DNA from: FEN-1279 sp964501535
GTDB lineage: Bacteria; Bacteroidota; Ignavibacteria; Tepidaquicellales; Tepidaquicellaceae
Direction of reading: 5' to 3'
Assembly (NCBI GenBank): GCA_964501535.1
Contig: CAZCSV010000008.1
Span: 16,829 to 80,828, forward strand
Length of the DNA: 64,000 bases
In this document: piece after piece, positions 9,376 to 17,961 of the stretch
Position numbering within the stretch: the stretch's first letter is position 1
How the letters are laid out: each line of letters begins with the position of its first letter
Notes under the pieces: generated by a model
Databases searched by the model: none
Told to the model about the DNA's origin: nothing
Seen by the model: the letters and a program-made list of their open reading frames with translations, nothing else
Position numbers and translations under genes: made by a program

Positions 9376-10368
9376 TTGTTTTTAGACTACGCGAAAATAT
9401 ATATCAAATCAGGCGATGGGGGGAACGGCTGCGTCAGCTTCCGCAGGGAAAAATATGTGCCCCGTGGAGGACCTAACGGCGGAGACGGAGGAAAAGGCGG
9501 CGATATTATTTTTAAGGCATCTTCCCAGCTATCGACATTAATTGATTTTAGATATAAAGCACATTATAGAGCAGAACGGGGCAGGCATGGGCAGGGAGGA
9601 GATAAAACAGGTAAAAACGGTCAGGATGTAACAATAAAAGTTCCTTGCGGAAGTCTTGTAAAAGACTTCGAGACCGGCGGAGTGCTTGCGGAACTTCTAA
9701 TAGACGGAGAAGAGCATATTATTCTGAAAGGGGGAAAAGGAGGAAAGGGCAATACACACTTTAAAACTTCCACCAATCAGGCACCCCGTACAGCCGAAAA
9801 AGGTAAGCCGGGCGAAGAAAAAACTATCATCATCGAATTAAAACTTATCGCCGATGTCGGATTGGTAGGATTCCCAAACGCGGGTAAATCCACTCTTATT
9901 TCTAAAATATCGTCCGCTAAACCAAAAATTGCAGACTATCCGTTTACTACTCTCGTCCCAAATCTCGGTATCGTGAAATATGCAAACTACAATTCTTTTG
10001 TGGTCGCGGATATTCCCGGTATCATAGAGGGAGCCTCGAGCGGAAAAGGACTGGGAATACAGTTCCTCAGGCATATAGAAAGAACCAGACTTCTGATTTT
10101 CTTAATCGATTCGACAAAATTCTCGGGTCATGAAAAAAATTTCCTTAAGGAATATAAAACTCTTTTAAAAGAACTGGAAAATTATGAGGCAGACCTGCTC
10201 GATAAACCAAGAATATTATGCTTTACTAAAATTGATGCTATAACGGACAAACTTAAAACTAAACTCGAAAAAACAAAAACCGATATTAATAAGATTTTAA
10301 TCTCTTCAATAACAGGCGAAAACCTTAAAAAACTGAAAGATTTAATCTGGAAAAATTTACCGAAGTAA
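9376..10368 (+). CDS. obg: GTPase Obg (ObgE/CgtA)
   Basis: Essential GTPase that associates with the 50S subunit and links ribosome assembly to (p)ppGpp levels. The 330 residues show the glycine-rich Obg fold (about 1-158, with many GGxGG turns), then the G domain: G1 GFPNAGKST, G2 TTL, G3 DIPGIIEGA, G4 TKID and G5 SSI. The variable C-terminal extension seen in some Obg proteins is absent. Translation starts at TTG (9376), chosen because the family N-terminus FLDYAKIYIKSGDGG begins there. It lies in an operon with the unknown 8077 gene and surE. Confidence 0.97.
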   Translation: MFLDYAKIYIKSGDGGNGCVSFRREKYVPRGGPNGGDGGKGGDIIFKASSQLSTLIDFRYKAHYRAERGRHGQGGDKTGKNGQDVTIKVPCGSLVKDFETGGVLAELLIDGEEHIILKGGKGGKGNTHFKTSTNQAPRTAEKGKPGEEKTIIIELKLIADVGLVGFPNAGKSTLISKISSAKPKIADYPFTTLVPNLGIVKYANYNSFVVADIPGIIEGASSGKGLGIQFLRHIERTRLLIFLIDSTKFSGHEKNFLKEYKTLLKELENYEADLLDKPRILCFTKIDAITDKLKTKLEKTKTDINKILISSITGENLKKLKDLIWKNLPK

Positions 10369-10373
10369 TTTTT

Positions 10374-11135
10374 ATGAAAACTAAACCTACGATATTAATC
10401 AGTAACGACGATGGTATAGGAGCGGACGGAATTAAAGCTCTCGCAAAGGAAATTAAAAAATTTGCAAGCGTTATCGTGGCGGCACCGCATACGCAACAAA
10501 GCGCCGTCGGACATTCTATTACTATGTCAAGCCCGATTCGCGTTAAAGAAGAATTGATTTTCAGGGACTTCTACGGATATGCTGTCGAAGGTACACCAGC
10601 AGACTCCGTTAAACTGGCGGTTCATACACTCCTGAAAAATAAAAAAATCGATTTGCTGATTTCCGGTATTAATCAGGGAGCTAATACGGCAATCAATACG
10701 ATATACTCCGGTACTGTTTCCGCCGCAACGGAAGGTACAATCCTCGGTATTCCCTCGTTCGCAATCTCCCTTACAAGCTATACTTATAAAGATTTTTCCG
10801 CCGCCGCAAAATTTGCATCCAAACTGGCTAAAGCGGTAATTAAAAACGGACTGCCGAAAGGAACACTTCTGAATGTTAATGTCCCCGCTTTCAAAAAAAT
10901 AAAAGGTGTTAAAATTACTAAACAGGGAAAATCTTCCTGGGATGATACTTACGAAATCCGATTCGACCCGGGAAACCGCAAATATTACTGGCTTACAGGA
11001 AGCATGCTGAAAATTGACAAGACAACAGAGTTCGATGTAAGAGCCGTTGACGAAGGATATATCTCCGTAACCCCCATACACTACGACCTTACAGATTATA
11101 AGATGTACGAAGAAATGCAATCGTGGAAAATATAG
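10374..11135 (+). CDS. surE: 5'/3'-nucleotidase SurE
   Basis: Metal-dependent nucleoside monophosphatase of the stationary-phase survival family, cytoplasmic. The N-terminal ILISNDDGIGADGI motif carries the metal-binding Asp-Asp pair; Asn and Ser metal ligands follow in SGINQGANT, and the usual YSGTVSAATEG segment is present. The 253-residue length is normal. It begins 5 nt after obg, so it is the third gene of that operon. A 9-nt periodic repeat begins directly after its TAG stop. Confidence 0.97.
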   Translation: MKTKPTILISNDDGIGADGIKALAKEIKKFASVIVAAPHTQQSAVGHSITMSSPIRVKEELIFRDFYGYAVEGTPADSVKLAVHTLLKNKKIDLLISGINQGANTAINTIYSGTVSAATEGTILGIPSFAISLTSYTYKDFSAAAKFASKLAKAVIKNGLPKGTLLNVNVPAFKKIKGVKITKQGKSSWDDTYEIRFDPGNRKYYWLTGSMLKIDKTTEFDVRAVDEGYISVTPIHYDLTDYKMYEEMQSWKI

Positions 11136-11179
11136 AAGTTTGAAAGTTTATAAAGTTCATAAAGTTTATAAAGTTTGAT
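11136..11179 (+). repeat. 9-nt periodic repeat directly after the surE stop codon
   Basis: About five degenerate units close to ATAAAGTTT follow the surE TAG without a gap. The same motif in the same sense orientation follows gltA (11549-11582) and tnaA (51133-51167). Confidence 0.75.
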
Positions 11180-11520
11180 AAGAAAAACCGTAAATCTACT
11201 ACCAGTTTTGTATCATTGTTTCGATTTCTACGCAGAAAAAGAACTTATTAATTTACAATAATTTAGAGAGCAACTTTACATAATAATTGCACAAATTTTT
11301 AGAAAAAAAGTGAAAAAATTGTGCAATTTTAAATTTCAAACCAATAAAAATCTTTCGGTGAACTTTTTTAAAAACCGGCTACATCAAGATTAATATCTAA
11401 GATTATAAAATCTTTTATTTATAGAAAATCCGATATTTCAGAGAACAGACGATATACCATATTAATATATGGTATTTAATCCATACTATCAAGAGAAAAA
11501 TTAACGTGAGAATATCTTTA
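11180..11520. other. A+T-rich intergenic region with two hairpins
   Basis: No gene is seen between surE and the gltA terminator. Two inverted repeats stand out. The first has arms ATTGCACAA and TTGTGCAAT at 11286-11326, with A/T tracts on the inner side. The second is a 9-bp arm ATACCATAT / ATATGGTAT at 11454-11475 with a 4-nt loop. Either could be an operator or a weak terminator for surE; their function is not known. Confidence 0.5.
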
Positions 11521-11521
11521 T

Positions 11522-11560
11522 AAAAAAAAAAGTTGTAAAGTTATTTAACCTTACAACTTT
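11522..11560 (-). terminator. intrinsic terminator of gltA
   Basis: On the minus strand a 10-bp stem (AAAGTTGTAA / TTACAACTTT on the plus strand at 11529-11538 and 11551-11560) is followed by a run of nine U residues (A-run at 11522-11530). The stem is A/T-rich, and its upstream arm is partly built from the 9-nt repeat units. Confidence 0.7.
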
Positions 11561-11582
11561 ATAAACCTTACCGACTTTATGG
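11549..11582 (-). repeat. 9-nt periodic repeat after the gltA stop codon
   Basis: Read on the minus strand, units ATAAAGTCG, GTAAGGTTT and ATAAAGTTG follow the TAA of gltA (11589-11591) after about 6 nt. This is the same family and orientation as the repeats behind surE and tnaA, and it overlaps the terminator stem. Confidence 0.65.
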
Positions 11583-11588
11583 ACTGCT

Positions 11589-12887
11589 TTATTTGGTTTT
11601 CTTTTCTTCCTTCTTTGAGCTTATAGTATTCTTTACCCACTTTGTCGTTACCGACTTCGGTCTGATAATCGGTGCCATCATTGCCCTGTTAATTATAAGT
11701 TGAGCCGCAAGCCCTATTATCCTCGATACGGAAAAGAGCACCGTGTAGTATTCGAACTCCGTCATACCGTAATGGAATAACAATGCACCGCTCGCCGCAT
11801 CTACGTTTGGCCACGGGTCCTTTACTTTTCCCCTCTCTTTCAAAATCGGCGGAACGACTTTAAATAACTGCTTTACGATTTTGAAAATTTCATCGTCCGC
11901 CATTACTTTATCGCCAAACTCCACAAAAGCTGTAAATCGCGGGTCTGTAACCCTGAGCACCGCGTGCCCGTAACCAGAAATTACTTTTTTATTGTTTAGA
12001 AGATTTATAGCGTAGTTTCTTACTTCTTCGTCACTGGGCGGATGCCCGATATCATCCCGTAATTTTAAAATGAACCTGAGACATTCCTGATTGGCAAGTC
12101 CGTGCAAGGGTCCCGCAAGTCCGTTCAGTCCTGCCGATATAGCAAAATACATATCGGACAATGCCGAGCCTACCGTCTGAGTTGCCATTGCACTTACATT
12201 TCCTCCTTCATGGTCGCTGTGTAAAACAAGATAAAGCCTCATCAGCTTTGCAAACGAACCGTCGGGGTCGTTCACGCCGAGTAATCTTGCGTAATTCGCT
12301 CCCCAGTCAAGCGAATAGTCCGGATTTATTCTCGGGCCCTTGTTGAATTTCCTTCTGTAAATATAAGCCGCTATCACGGGAATCCTTGCTATCAGATTCA
12401 ACGCATCCCAGAACATCGGCTCCCATAAATGGTCTTTCGGCATTCCCTCCTCATACCGTTTCTTGAAAAAAGATTCGTTTTCCATTACCAGTACGGCTGT
12501 GTTCATCATTACCATCGGATGGGTTTCCATAGGCAGACCATTGATTACGTTCCATACATAAAACGGTACATCCATCCTTCGCTTCAATTCATTTTGAAGG
12601 TCTATCAGAGCCTCGTTGCCGGGAAGTTCACCTGTCAATAAAAGGTAAAAAATTTCTTCGGGTAATTTGTCGGTAAGCTCGAGAATCGGAATACCTCTAA
12701 TTATTAATCCCGTATCTAACCCTACCTCAGATGTATCACAAAGTAAACCTTTTATACCCCTCATTCCTCCGTAAAGCTGTTCTATCGTTACTTCTCCTAT
12801 TGCCGCCGAGGCGTTTTTTTCGACAATGCTTCTTGCTTCTTCTCTCAGTTTCGGGATTTGCGCTGCAATTCTGTCTTTTAATATCAT
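11589..12887 (-). CDS. gltA: citrate synthase, mitochondrial-like type
   Basis: Condenses oxaloacetate with acetyl-CoA to citrate at the entry of the TCA cycle. The 432-residue protein carries the catalytic residues in context: His in GPLHGLANQE, His in SGYGHAVLR and Asp in WPNVDAASG. These motifs and the C-terminal TEFEYYTVLFSVSRIIG segment resemble the eukaryotic mitochondrial enzyme more than the hexameric proteobacterial GltA, a type known from some bacteria of this group. It is transcribed alone, with a terminator directly downstream. Together with the 2-oxoacid:ferredoxin oxidoreductase at 19-22 kb it supplies central carbon metabolism. Confidence 0.95.
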   Translation of the reverse strand: MILKDRIAAQIPKLREEARSIVEKNASAAIGEVTIEQLYGGMRGIKGLLCDTSEVGLDTGLIIRGIPILELTDKLPEEIFYLLLTGELPGNEALIDLQNELKRRMDVPFYVWNVINGLPMETHPMVMMNTAVLVMENESFFKKRYEEGMPKDHLWEPMFWDALNLIARIPVIAAYIYRRKFNKGPRINPDYSLDWGANYARLLGVNDPDGSFAKLMRLYLVLHSDHEGGNVSAMATQTVGSALSDMYFAISAGLNGLAGPLHGLANQECLRFILKLRDDIGHPPSDEEVRNYAINLLNNKKVISGYGHAVLRVTDPRFTAFVEFGDKVMADDEIFKIVKQLFKVVPPILKERGKVKDPWPNVDAASGALLFHYGMTEFEYYTVLFSVSRIIGLAAQLIINRAMMAPIIRPKSVTTKWVKNTISSKKEEKKTK

Positions 12888-13039
12888 AGGTTTTATTGTT
12901 TAATTTTTGGAGCTAATTATATATTTATTTTTATTAACTAAAGAGCTATGTTAACTTTTTGTGGAATCATAATAAAATTGAAATAAATCCTTATTAATAT
13001 TAATTTAACATAATTTTAAAAATAAAAGTTTAAAAGGTT

Positions 13040-13714
13040 ATGAAAATAAAATATCACGGACATTCTTTTGTTCAACTGGAAAACGATAAATATTCAATAC
13101 TAATTGACCCGTTTATCACCGGTAATCCGGCAACGAAAACAAAAGTCGAAGAATTAAAATGTGATTACATAATCCTTACTCACGGGCACGGAGACCACAT
13201 TTCCGACGCAGTCACAATTGCACAAAAGAATAATGCAATGATTATCAGCTCGTTTGAAATTGCAAACTATGCGGAATCAAATAATATAAAAGCCCATCCT
13301 TTGGGTATCGGCGGAGGATATAACTTTCCGTTCGGTCGCGTCAAATTAACACTCGCGCATCATTCTTCCTCGTTCCCGGACGGCTCGTATGCGGGAAACC
13401 CCGCAGGAGTGCTCGTTACTATGGACGGAAAAACAATATACCATGCAGGCGATACAGGGCTGTTTTATGATATGAAGCTTATCGGAGAAATGAATAAAGT
13501 TGAAGTTGCCTTTCTGCCAATCGGCGATAACTTTACTATGGGTATCGATGACGCAGTTAAAGCCGCAGAATTTGTAAACGCTGAAATCACCGTCCCGATT
13601 CATTATAATACATTTGATATTATTAACGCCAATCCCGAAGACTTTAGAAGAAAAGTTGAATCAATCGGAAAGAAGTGTAAAGTCATCGGAATATGCGAGA
13701 GTATTGAAATATAG
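13040..13714 (+). CDS. UPF0173-family metal-dependent hydrolase (metallo-beta-lactamase fold)
   Basis: Cytoplasmic hydrolase of unknown substrate. The 224 residues begin directly with KIKYHGHSFVQL, and metal-binding motifs follow: THGHGDH (the H-x-H-x-D-H signature), HHSS, HAGDTG and a late IHYNTFD histidine. This layout and length define the UPF0173/YtkL group, which is related to UlaG. It lies 38 nt upstream of parA; the spacing allows co-transcription, but no functional link is known. Confidence 0.92.
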   Translation: MKIKYHGHSFVQLENDKYSILIDPFITGNPATKTKVEELKCDYIILTHGHGDHISDAVTIAQKNNAMIISSFEIANYAESNNIKAHPLGIGGGYNFPFGRVKLTLAHHSSSFPDGSYAGNPAGVLVTMDGKTIYHAGDTGLFYDMKLIGEMNKVEVAFLPIGDNFTMGIDDAVKAAEFVNAEITVPIHYNTFDIINANPEDFRRKVESIGKKCKVIGICESIEI

Positions 13715-13752
13715 TTTTTATTTCCGAACATTAATGCATACTGGATAACTAA

Positions 13753-14535
13753 TTGACAAAAATAATTTCCATTTCGAACCAAAAGGGCGGCGTTGGTAAA
13801 ACCACAACAGCTGTGAATCTCTCTGCCTGTATCGCAGCCCTGGGGAAAAAAGTGCTTCTTATCGATGCAGACCCGCAGGCAAATGCTACTACGGGTATCG
13901 GTATCGAGGCAAAAGACGATGGCAAAACAATTTATGAAATGCTGATATCGGACCAGAAAGCTGACCAGTGTATAAAACCGACACAGGTGGAAGGTCTCGA
14001 TATAATTACCTCGCACATAAATCTCGTTGCGGCGGAAATCGAACTGGTCGGGCTTCCATCAAGAGAGAGAATACTTAAAGATAAAATTTATGAGTTTATA
14101 GAAAATGACTCAAACGAAAGAAAATATCATTATGCTTTTATAGACTGCCCGCCTTCACTGAGCCTGATAACTTTGAATGCTTTAAATTGTGCACATACGG
14201 TTTTAATACCTGTTCAATGCGAGTATTATGCTCTGGAAGGGCTGACACAACTTCTCACAACCATTAAAATGGTGAAAAACACGTTTAATCCTGGACTGAA
14301 TATCGAAGGCTATCTATTAACAATGTTCGATACGAGATTAAGACTGTCAAACCAGGTTGAAGCAGAGCTTCGGAAATATTTCGGTGATAAGGTTTTTAAT
14401 ACGAAAATTGCGCGAAACGTTAAACTCGGTGAGGCTCCAAGCTATGGAAAACCGATTACAATTTATGACCCTATGTCTGTTGGAGCAAAAAATTATACGG
14501 AATTGGGTGAAGAGTTCATTCGCAGAAATCCATAA
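13753..14535 (+). CDS. parA: chromosome partitioning ATPase ParA/Soj
   Basis: Walker-type ATPase that drives origin segregation with ParB. The deviant Walker A motif KGGVGKTT is at residues 11-18, followed by DADPQANAT (A') and FIDCPPSLSLIT (Walker B). The 260-residue length, without an N-terminal DNA-binding domain, is the chromosomal Soj type. The start is TTG at 13753, since the family N-terminus T-K-I-I-S-I-S-N-Q-K-G-G begins there. parB follows after 104 nt. No parS-like 16-mer was recognised in the window. Confidence 0.97.
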   Translation: MTKIISISNQKGGVGKTTTAVNLSACIAALGKKVLLIDADPQANATTGIGIEAKDDGKTIYEMLISDQKADQCIKPTQVEGLDIITSHINLVAAEIELVGLPSRERILKDKIYEFIENDSNERKYHYAFIDCPPSLSLITLNALNCAHTVLIPVQCEYYALEGLTQLLTTIKMVKNTFNPGLNIEGYLLTMFDTRLRLSNQVEAELRKYFGDKVFNTKIARNVKLGEAPSYGKPITIYDPMSVGAKNYTELGEEFIRRNP

Positions 14536-14639
14536 ACTTTCGGTAAAAAACAAAGGTTAATATTTTATTTGACTTTACATCAGACATTTTATATGTTAAT
14601 AATTATAATTTAAAAGTATTACTTAAAGAAATAAATATC

Positions 14640-15539
14640 ATGGAAACTAAAGGTGGTCTTGGTAAAGGCCTTTCGGCTCTATTCGACCAGAAAAATGTCG
14701 ACGTTAATTCGATTTCTGTCCCAGGTGATATCGGACAGGATAAGATTCTTCTTGAAGTTGAAATTAATAAAATAAATTTCAATCCTTTTCAGCCAAGGGA
14801 AGACTTCAACGAAGAAAAGCTTAACGAACTTGCTGAATCTATAAAACAAAAAGGACTGCTGCAGCCGGTTACCGTTAAAATTTCCAAAGACAGAAAAAGT
14901 TTCGACTTAATCTCCGGAGAAAGAAGAGTTAGAGCGGCAGAAAAAATCGGGATGGTGAAAATTCCCGCCTACATTTATAAAACAGAAGACGACAGCAAGG
15001 AAAACATGCTCGAACTGGCTCTTGTTGAAAATATTCAGCGTGATGACTTAAATCCGATGGAACTCTCTGATTCATTCCAGAGACTGATGGATGAATGCGA
15101 CCTGACACAGGAACAAATAGCCGAAAAAGTTTCCAAACAAAGAAGTACCGTTGCAAACTACCTCAGATTACAAAAACTTCCCGTAGACATAAAAATCAGC
15201 CTGCGGAAAAATGAAATCTCGGAAGCCCATGCCAGAACCCTGCTTCGGCTCGAAGACATAGATGAACAAATTGTTCTATGGAAAAAAATAATTTCGGATA
15301 ATATTTCCGTCAGGCAACTCGAAAACATTACCAAACCGCATGCTAAACCAAAAAGGAAAAAAGAACCAAAATCCGAAAGCGGAAACGACGCATACTTTAA
15401 AACTATAGAAGAAAAACTGAGATTGTTTTTCGGTACAAGAGTAAAAATAAAAAGTAAAACTAAATTTACGGGCGAAATAATTATCGACTATTATTCCGAT
15501 GACGATTTGGAAAGAATTTTGGAAAAATGCGAGAAATAA
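14640..15539 (+). CDS. parB: chromosome partitioning protein ParB/Spo0J
   Basis: DNA-binding CTPase that loads on parS and spreads along DNA, the partner of the upstream parA. The N-terminal KGGLGKGLSALF motif contacts ParA. The ParB/Srx domain contains NPFQPRE and the CTP-binding SGERRVRAAE box. A helix-turn-helix follows (LTQEQIAEKVSKQRSTVANYLRL), then a basic linker and a short C-terminal dimerisation region. At 299 residues it has the usual size. It ends a parA-parB pair. Confidence 0.97.
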   Translation: METKGGLGKGLSALFDQKNVDVNSISVPGDIGQDKILLEVEINKINFNPFQPREDFNEEKLNELAESIKQKGLLQPVTVKISKDRKSFDLISGERRVRAAEKIGMVKIPAYIYKTEDDSKENMLELALVENIQRDDLNPMELSDSFQRLMDECDLTQEQIAEKVSKQRSTVANYLRLQKLPVDIKISLRKNEISEAHARTLLRLEDIDEQIVLWKKIISDNISVRQLENITKPHAKPKRKKEPKSESGNDAYFKTIEEKLRLFFGTRVKIKSKTKFTGEIIIDYYSDDDLERILEKCEK

Positions 15540-15596
15540 TCCGGTGTATATTTTATTCCTTTATACCTGACTGACTCAGTTTATGTTTTCGTTTCT

Positions 15597-15604
15597 TACA
15601 TTTG
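15597..15604 (+). promoter_or_regulatory. possible -7 promoter box (TACATTTG) upstream of ridA
   Basis: TACATTTG fits the Bacteroidota TAnnTTTG consensus and lies 36 nt before the ridA ATG. No clear -33 element was found, so it is only a candidate. Confidence 0.3.
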
Positions 15605-15640
15605 CCTGTATAGTAATATAAAAATTTTAATATATATAAT

Positions 15641-16018
15641 ATGAAGAAAAAATTAACAAGCTCAAAAGCACCAAAACCCATAGGTCCATACTCCGTAGCT
15701 GTTAGCTACGGGAACCTGATTTTTACCTGCGGACAGATTCCTCTTGACTGTCAGGGAAACATCGTTGGTAAGGATATCAAAACACAAACCAGACAAACAA
15801 TCGAAAATCTAAAGAATATCCTCGAAGAAAATAACTCTTCCATAGATAAGGTAATTAAAACCACGGTTTACCTGAAAGACATGGCTGAATTTGCCGAAAT
15901 GAATGAAATATATAACGAATATTTTTCCGTGTCCGCTCCTGCACGCAGTACGCTCGAAGCTGCCCGATTGCCAAAAGACGTTAAAATAGAAATGGATGTA
16001 ATCGCTTATCAGCAGTAA
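15641..16018 (+). CDS. ridA: RidA family enamine/imine deaminase
   Basis: Hydrolyses reactive enamine/imine intermediates such as 2-aminoacrylate released by PLP enzymes, protecting other PLP enzymes; cytoplasmic trimer. The 125 residues show the family start APKPIGPYSVAV, the GQIPLD segment, the catalytic arginine in the SAPARSTLEAARLPKD block and the terminal MDVIAYQ. It is a single gene that converges on rpsT across a shared hairpin. Confidence 0.96.
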   Translation: MKKKLTSSKAPKPIGPYSVAVSYGNLIFTCGQIPLDCQGNIVGKDIKTQTRQTIENLKNILEENNSSIDKVIKTTVYLKDMAEFAEMNEIYNEYFSVSAPARSTLEAARLPKDVKIEMDVIAYQQ

Positions 16019-16070
16019 ACTTCGTGTGTGGAAATTTTTGAAATCGGTTTTATCGTCTCCGTTGGATTAT

Positions 16071-16106
16071 AAAAAAAGAGCAATTCTATAACGAGAATTG
16101 CTCTTT
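16071..16106 (-). terminator. intrinsic terminator between ridA and rpsT
   Basis: A perfect 13-bp stem (AAAGAGCAATTCT / AGAATTGCTCTTT, 16075-16087 and 16094-16106) with a 6-nt loop. The A-run at 16071-16077 gives a U-tract on the minus strand, so it mainly ends rpsT transcripts. It may also stop ridA transcription. Confidence 0.88.
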
Positions 16107-16129
16107 GGTTTACAAAATAAAAATTTACT

Positions 16130-16387
16130 TTATTTCATCTTGTTGATGCGCTTTGCAAGCTTGGACTTTACGTTAGCCGCTTTTTTCTTGTGTACCACAC
16201 CTTTCACGGCGGCTCTGTCAAGTACTCTTGTTGTATTTTTAAATTCGGCTTCGGCTGTCTTCTTGTCCTTCGATGTCGATACTTTCTTTATGGAGCCCTT
16301 AATTATAACTTTTATGTTTTTATTTCTTTCGGTTATTTTCTTTGTTTGTCTTGCTCTTTTTTGAGCCGATTTATGTCTTAATGGCAT
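16130..16387 (-). CDS. rpsT: 30S ribosomal protein S20
   Basis: Primary-binding protein of the small ribosomal subunit that contacts 16S rRNA helices near the bottom of the body. The 85-residue, very basic, helical protein starts with MPLRHKSAQKRARQT and has the S20 segments NTTRVLDRAAVKGVVHKKKAAN and a C-terminal K-RINK tail. It is a single gene with a strong terminator just downstream. Confidence 0.95.
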   Translation of the reverse strand: MPLRHKSAQKRARQTKKITERNKNIKVIIKGSIKKVSTSKDKKTAEAEFKNTTRVLDRAAVKGVVHKKKAANVKSKLAKRINKMK

Positions 16388-16558
16388 TTTATGTCTTTTA
16401 TTTACAAAAAGTAAAAATACTTAATTTTCATCATACTTTCAATTCGAATCTTTCGTTGCATTTAACTAAAAAGCATTACAAAAATTCCTTTTCCACACTG
16501 ATTTTTTATATTATTTAGCTGTTGATTGTTTTAAAAGTTTTGACAAAATTAAAATTGT

Positions 16559-17629
16559 ATGAATAATATATTTAATAAATGGAAAAACAACGCTTTATTT
16601 ACTATGCCGGGGTGCGTTAATTTCATTCTTTTTCTTTTTCTAATCTTCTTTATCACTCCTTGTGTTTCTTATTGCCAGCAATTAAATAAAAAAATTGCTC
16701 CTCCTGAAAACGGCATTTACGTCGGTGCTTTTCCCAATTTAGGGGGTACTGAAGACAGCGTTACATTTGAAAGATTGAAAGCTTTTGAAAACTTAACAGG
16801 ACAAAAACCCGTTTGGGTTTACTTTTCAAATAACTGGTTCAAAAAAATCCAATTCCCTTTAAAAGAAGTTCAGACAATAAAAGATTTCGGCTCAATACCT
16901 TTTATCAGATTGATGCCGCGTTCTGATTTTACGGAATATAAACAAGACCCTGTATATTCATTACAAAATTTCATCGACGGTAAATTCGACAGTGATTTAA
17001 AGAAATGGGCAACCGATGCAAAAAACTATGGCGATCCGCTTATGCTTGAATTCGGGCTGGAAATGAACGGCAACTGGTTTCCGTGGAGCGGTGTGTATAA
17101 CGAAAAAAATCCCGAAAAATATAAAAAAGCTTATATACGTATAATAGAAATTTTCAGAGATGTTGATGCCGACAATATTACTTTTATATATCATGTGAAT
17201 TACGGCTCCGCACCCGAAGAAGAATGGAACACTATGTCTGCGTATTATCCCGGCGACGAATATATCGACTGGATTGGAATGAGCATATACGGAGCACAAA
17301 GACCTGGTGACGGATGGGAAGATATTATAAATGCTTTTGAAAAACCTTACAAAGAATTATCGGAAATTTCTAAAAATAAACCTCTTGCAGTTTTTGAATT
17401 TGGCGTTGTGGAACATCCCAAAAAACCGGAATGGATTAAAGACTTTTTCAACCTTGTAAAATCGGAAAAATATTCCCGTATAAAAGGAATTGCATACTGG
17501 CACGAAAAATGGGAAAATGAAGACGGGTCAATATCAAATTTAAGACTTGATTCTTCCCCTGAATCATTGAATATTTATAAAGATGCAATATCGGATGAAT
17601 TTTTTCGGCCAAAAATTATTTTTCGCTAA
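16559..17629 (+). CDS. exported glycoside hydrolase, GH26-like (beta-mannanase type)
   Basis: Predicted to cleave beta-mannan or a related polysaccharide outside the cytoplasm. A hydrophobic export signal occupies about residues 17-40, ending near SYCQQ. The TIM-barrel domain has the acid/base glutamate in LEMNGNWFPWSG (Glu168) and the nucleophile in VFEFGVVE (Glu280), the layout of clan GH-A family GH26. The 356 residues contain no carbohydrate-binding module and no T9SS tail, so it is probably periplasmic or reaches the surface differently. The next gene starts 17 nt downstream. Substrate specificity is not settled by the sequence. Confidence 0.85.
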   Translation: MNNIFNKWKNNALFTMPGCVNFILFLFLIFFITPCVSYCQQLNKKIAPPENGIYVGAFPNLGGTEDSVTFERLKAFENLTGQKPVWVYFSNNWFKKIQFPLKEVQTIKDFGSIPFIRLMPRSDFTEYKQDPVYSLQNFIDGKFDSDLKKWATDAKNYGDPLMLEFGLEMNGNWFPWSGVYNEKNPEKYKKAYIRIIEIFRDVDADNITFIYHVNYGSAPEEEWNTMSAYYPGDEYIDWIGMSIYGAQRPGDGWEDIINAFEKPYKELSEISKNKPLAVFEFGVVEHPKKPEWIKDFFNLVKSEKYSRIKGIAYWHEKWENEDGSISNLRLDSSPESLNIYKDAISDEFFRPKIIFR

Positions 17630-17646
17630 ACCTAACAATAAATACT

Positions 17647-17937
17647 ATGGAAGCTCAAGACAAAGAAAAACTCGTAACAGTATTTAAAACGGGGCATCAC
17701 GGAACAATTGCCATTGTTAAATCCATTCTGGAGGAGGCGGGCATAGAATATGCCGCAAAAGGAGAACAAGTACAGGATTTAATTGGTGCCGGTATTTTTG
17801 GTGTCGGGTATAACCCGATAACAGGTCCCGTGGAATTTCAGGTCCTCGAAGATAATGCAGAGTATGCAAAAGAACTGCTTAAGGATGTCGAGGATTTTCC
17901 GCCGGAACAGGAAGAAGAAAACCCGGGAGAGAAATAA
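17647..17937 (+). CDS. DUF2007 family small protein
   Basis: A 96-residue cytoplasmic protein whose VTVFKTGHHGTIAIVKSILEEAGIEY start and EFQVLEDNAEYAKELLKD segment match the DUF2007 'putative signal transducing' family, a ferredoxin-like fold related to PII-like proteins. The C-terminus is acidic. It lies 17 nt after the GH26-like gene and 24 nt before the flavoprotein gene, probably in one transcript. Its biochemical role is unknown. Confidence 0.85.
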   Translation: MEAQDKEKLVTVFKTGHHGTIAIVKSILEEAGIEYAAKGEQVQDLIGAGIFGVGYNPITGPVEFQVLEDNAEYAKELLKDVEDFPPEQEEENPGEK

Positions 17938-17961
17938 AATATTTTAATCAAAACTGATTAC

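Noticed and set aside
10527..11120. 197-codon antisense frame over surE
   Set aside because: It lies fully inside the well-supported surE gene on the other strand and resembles no family; codon shadow.
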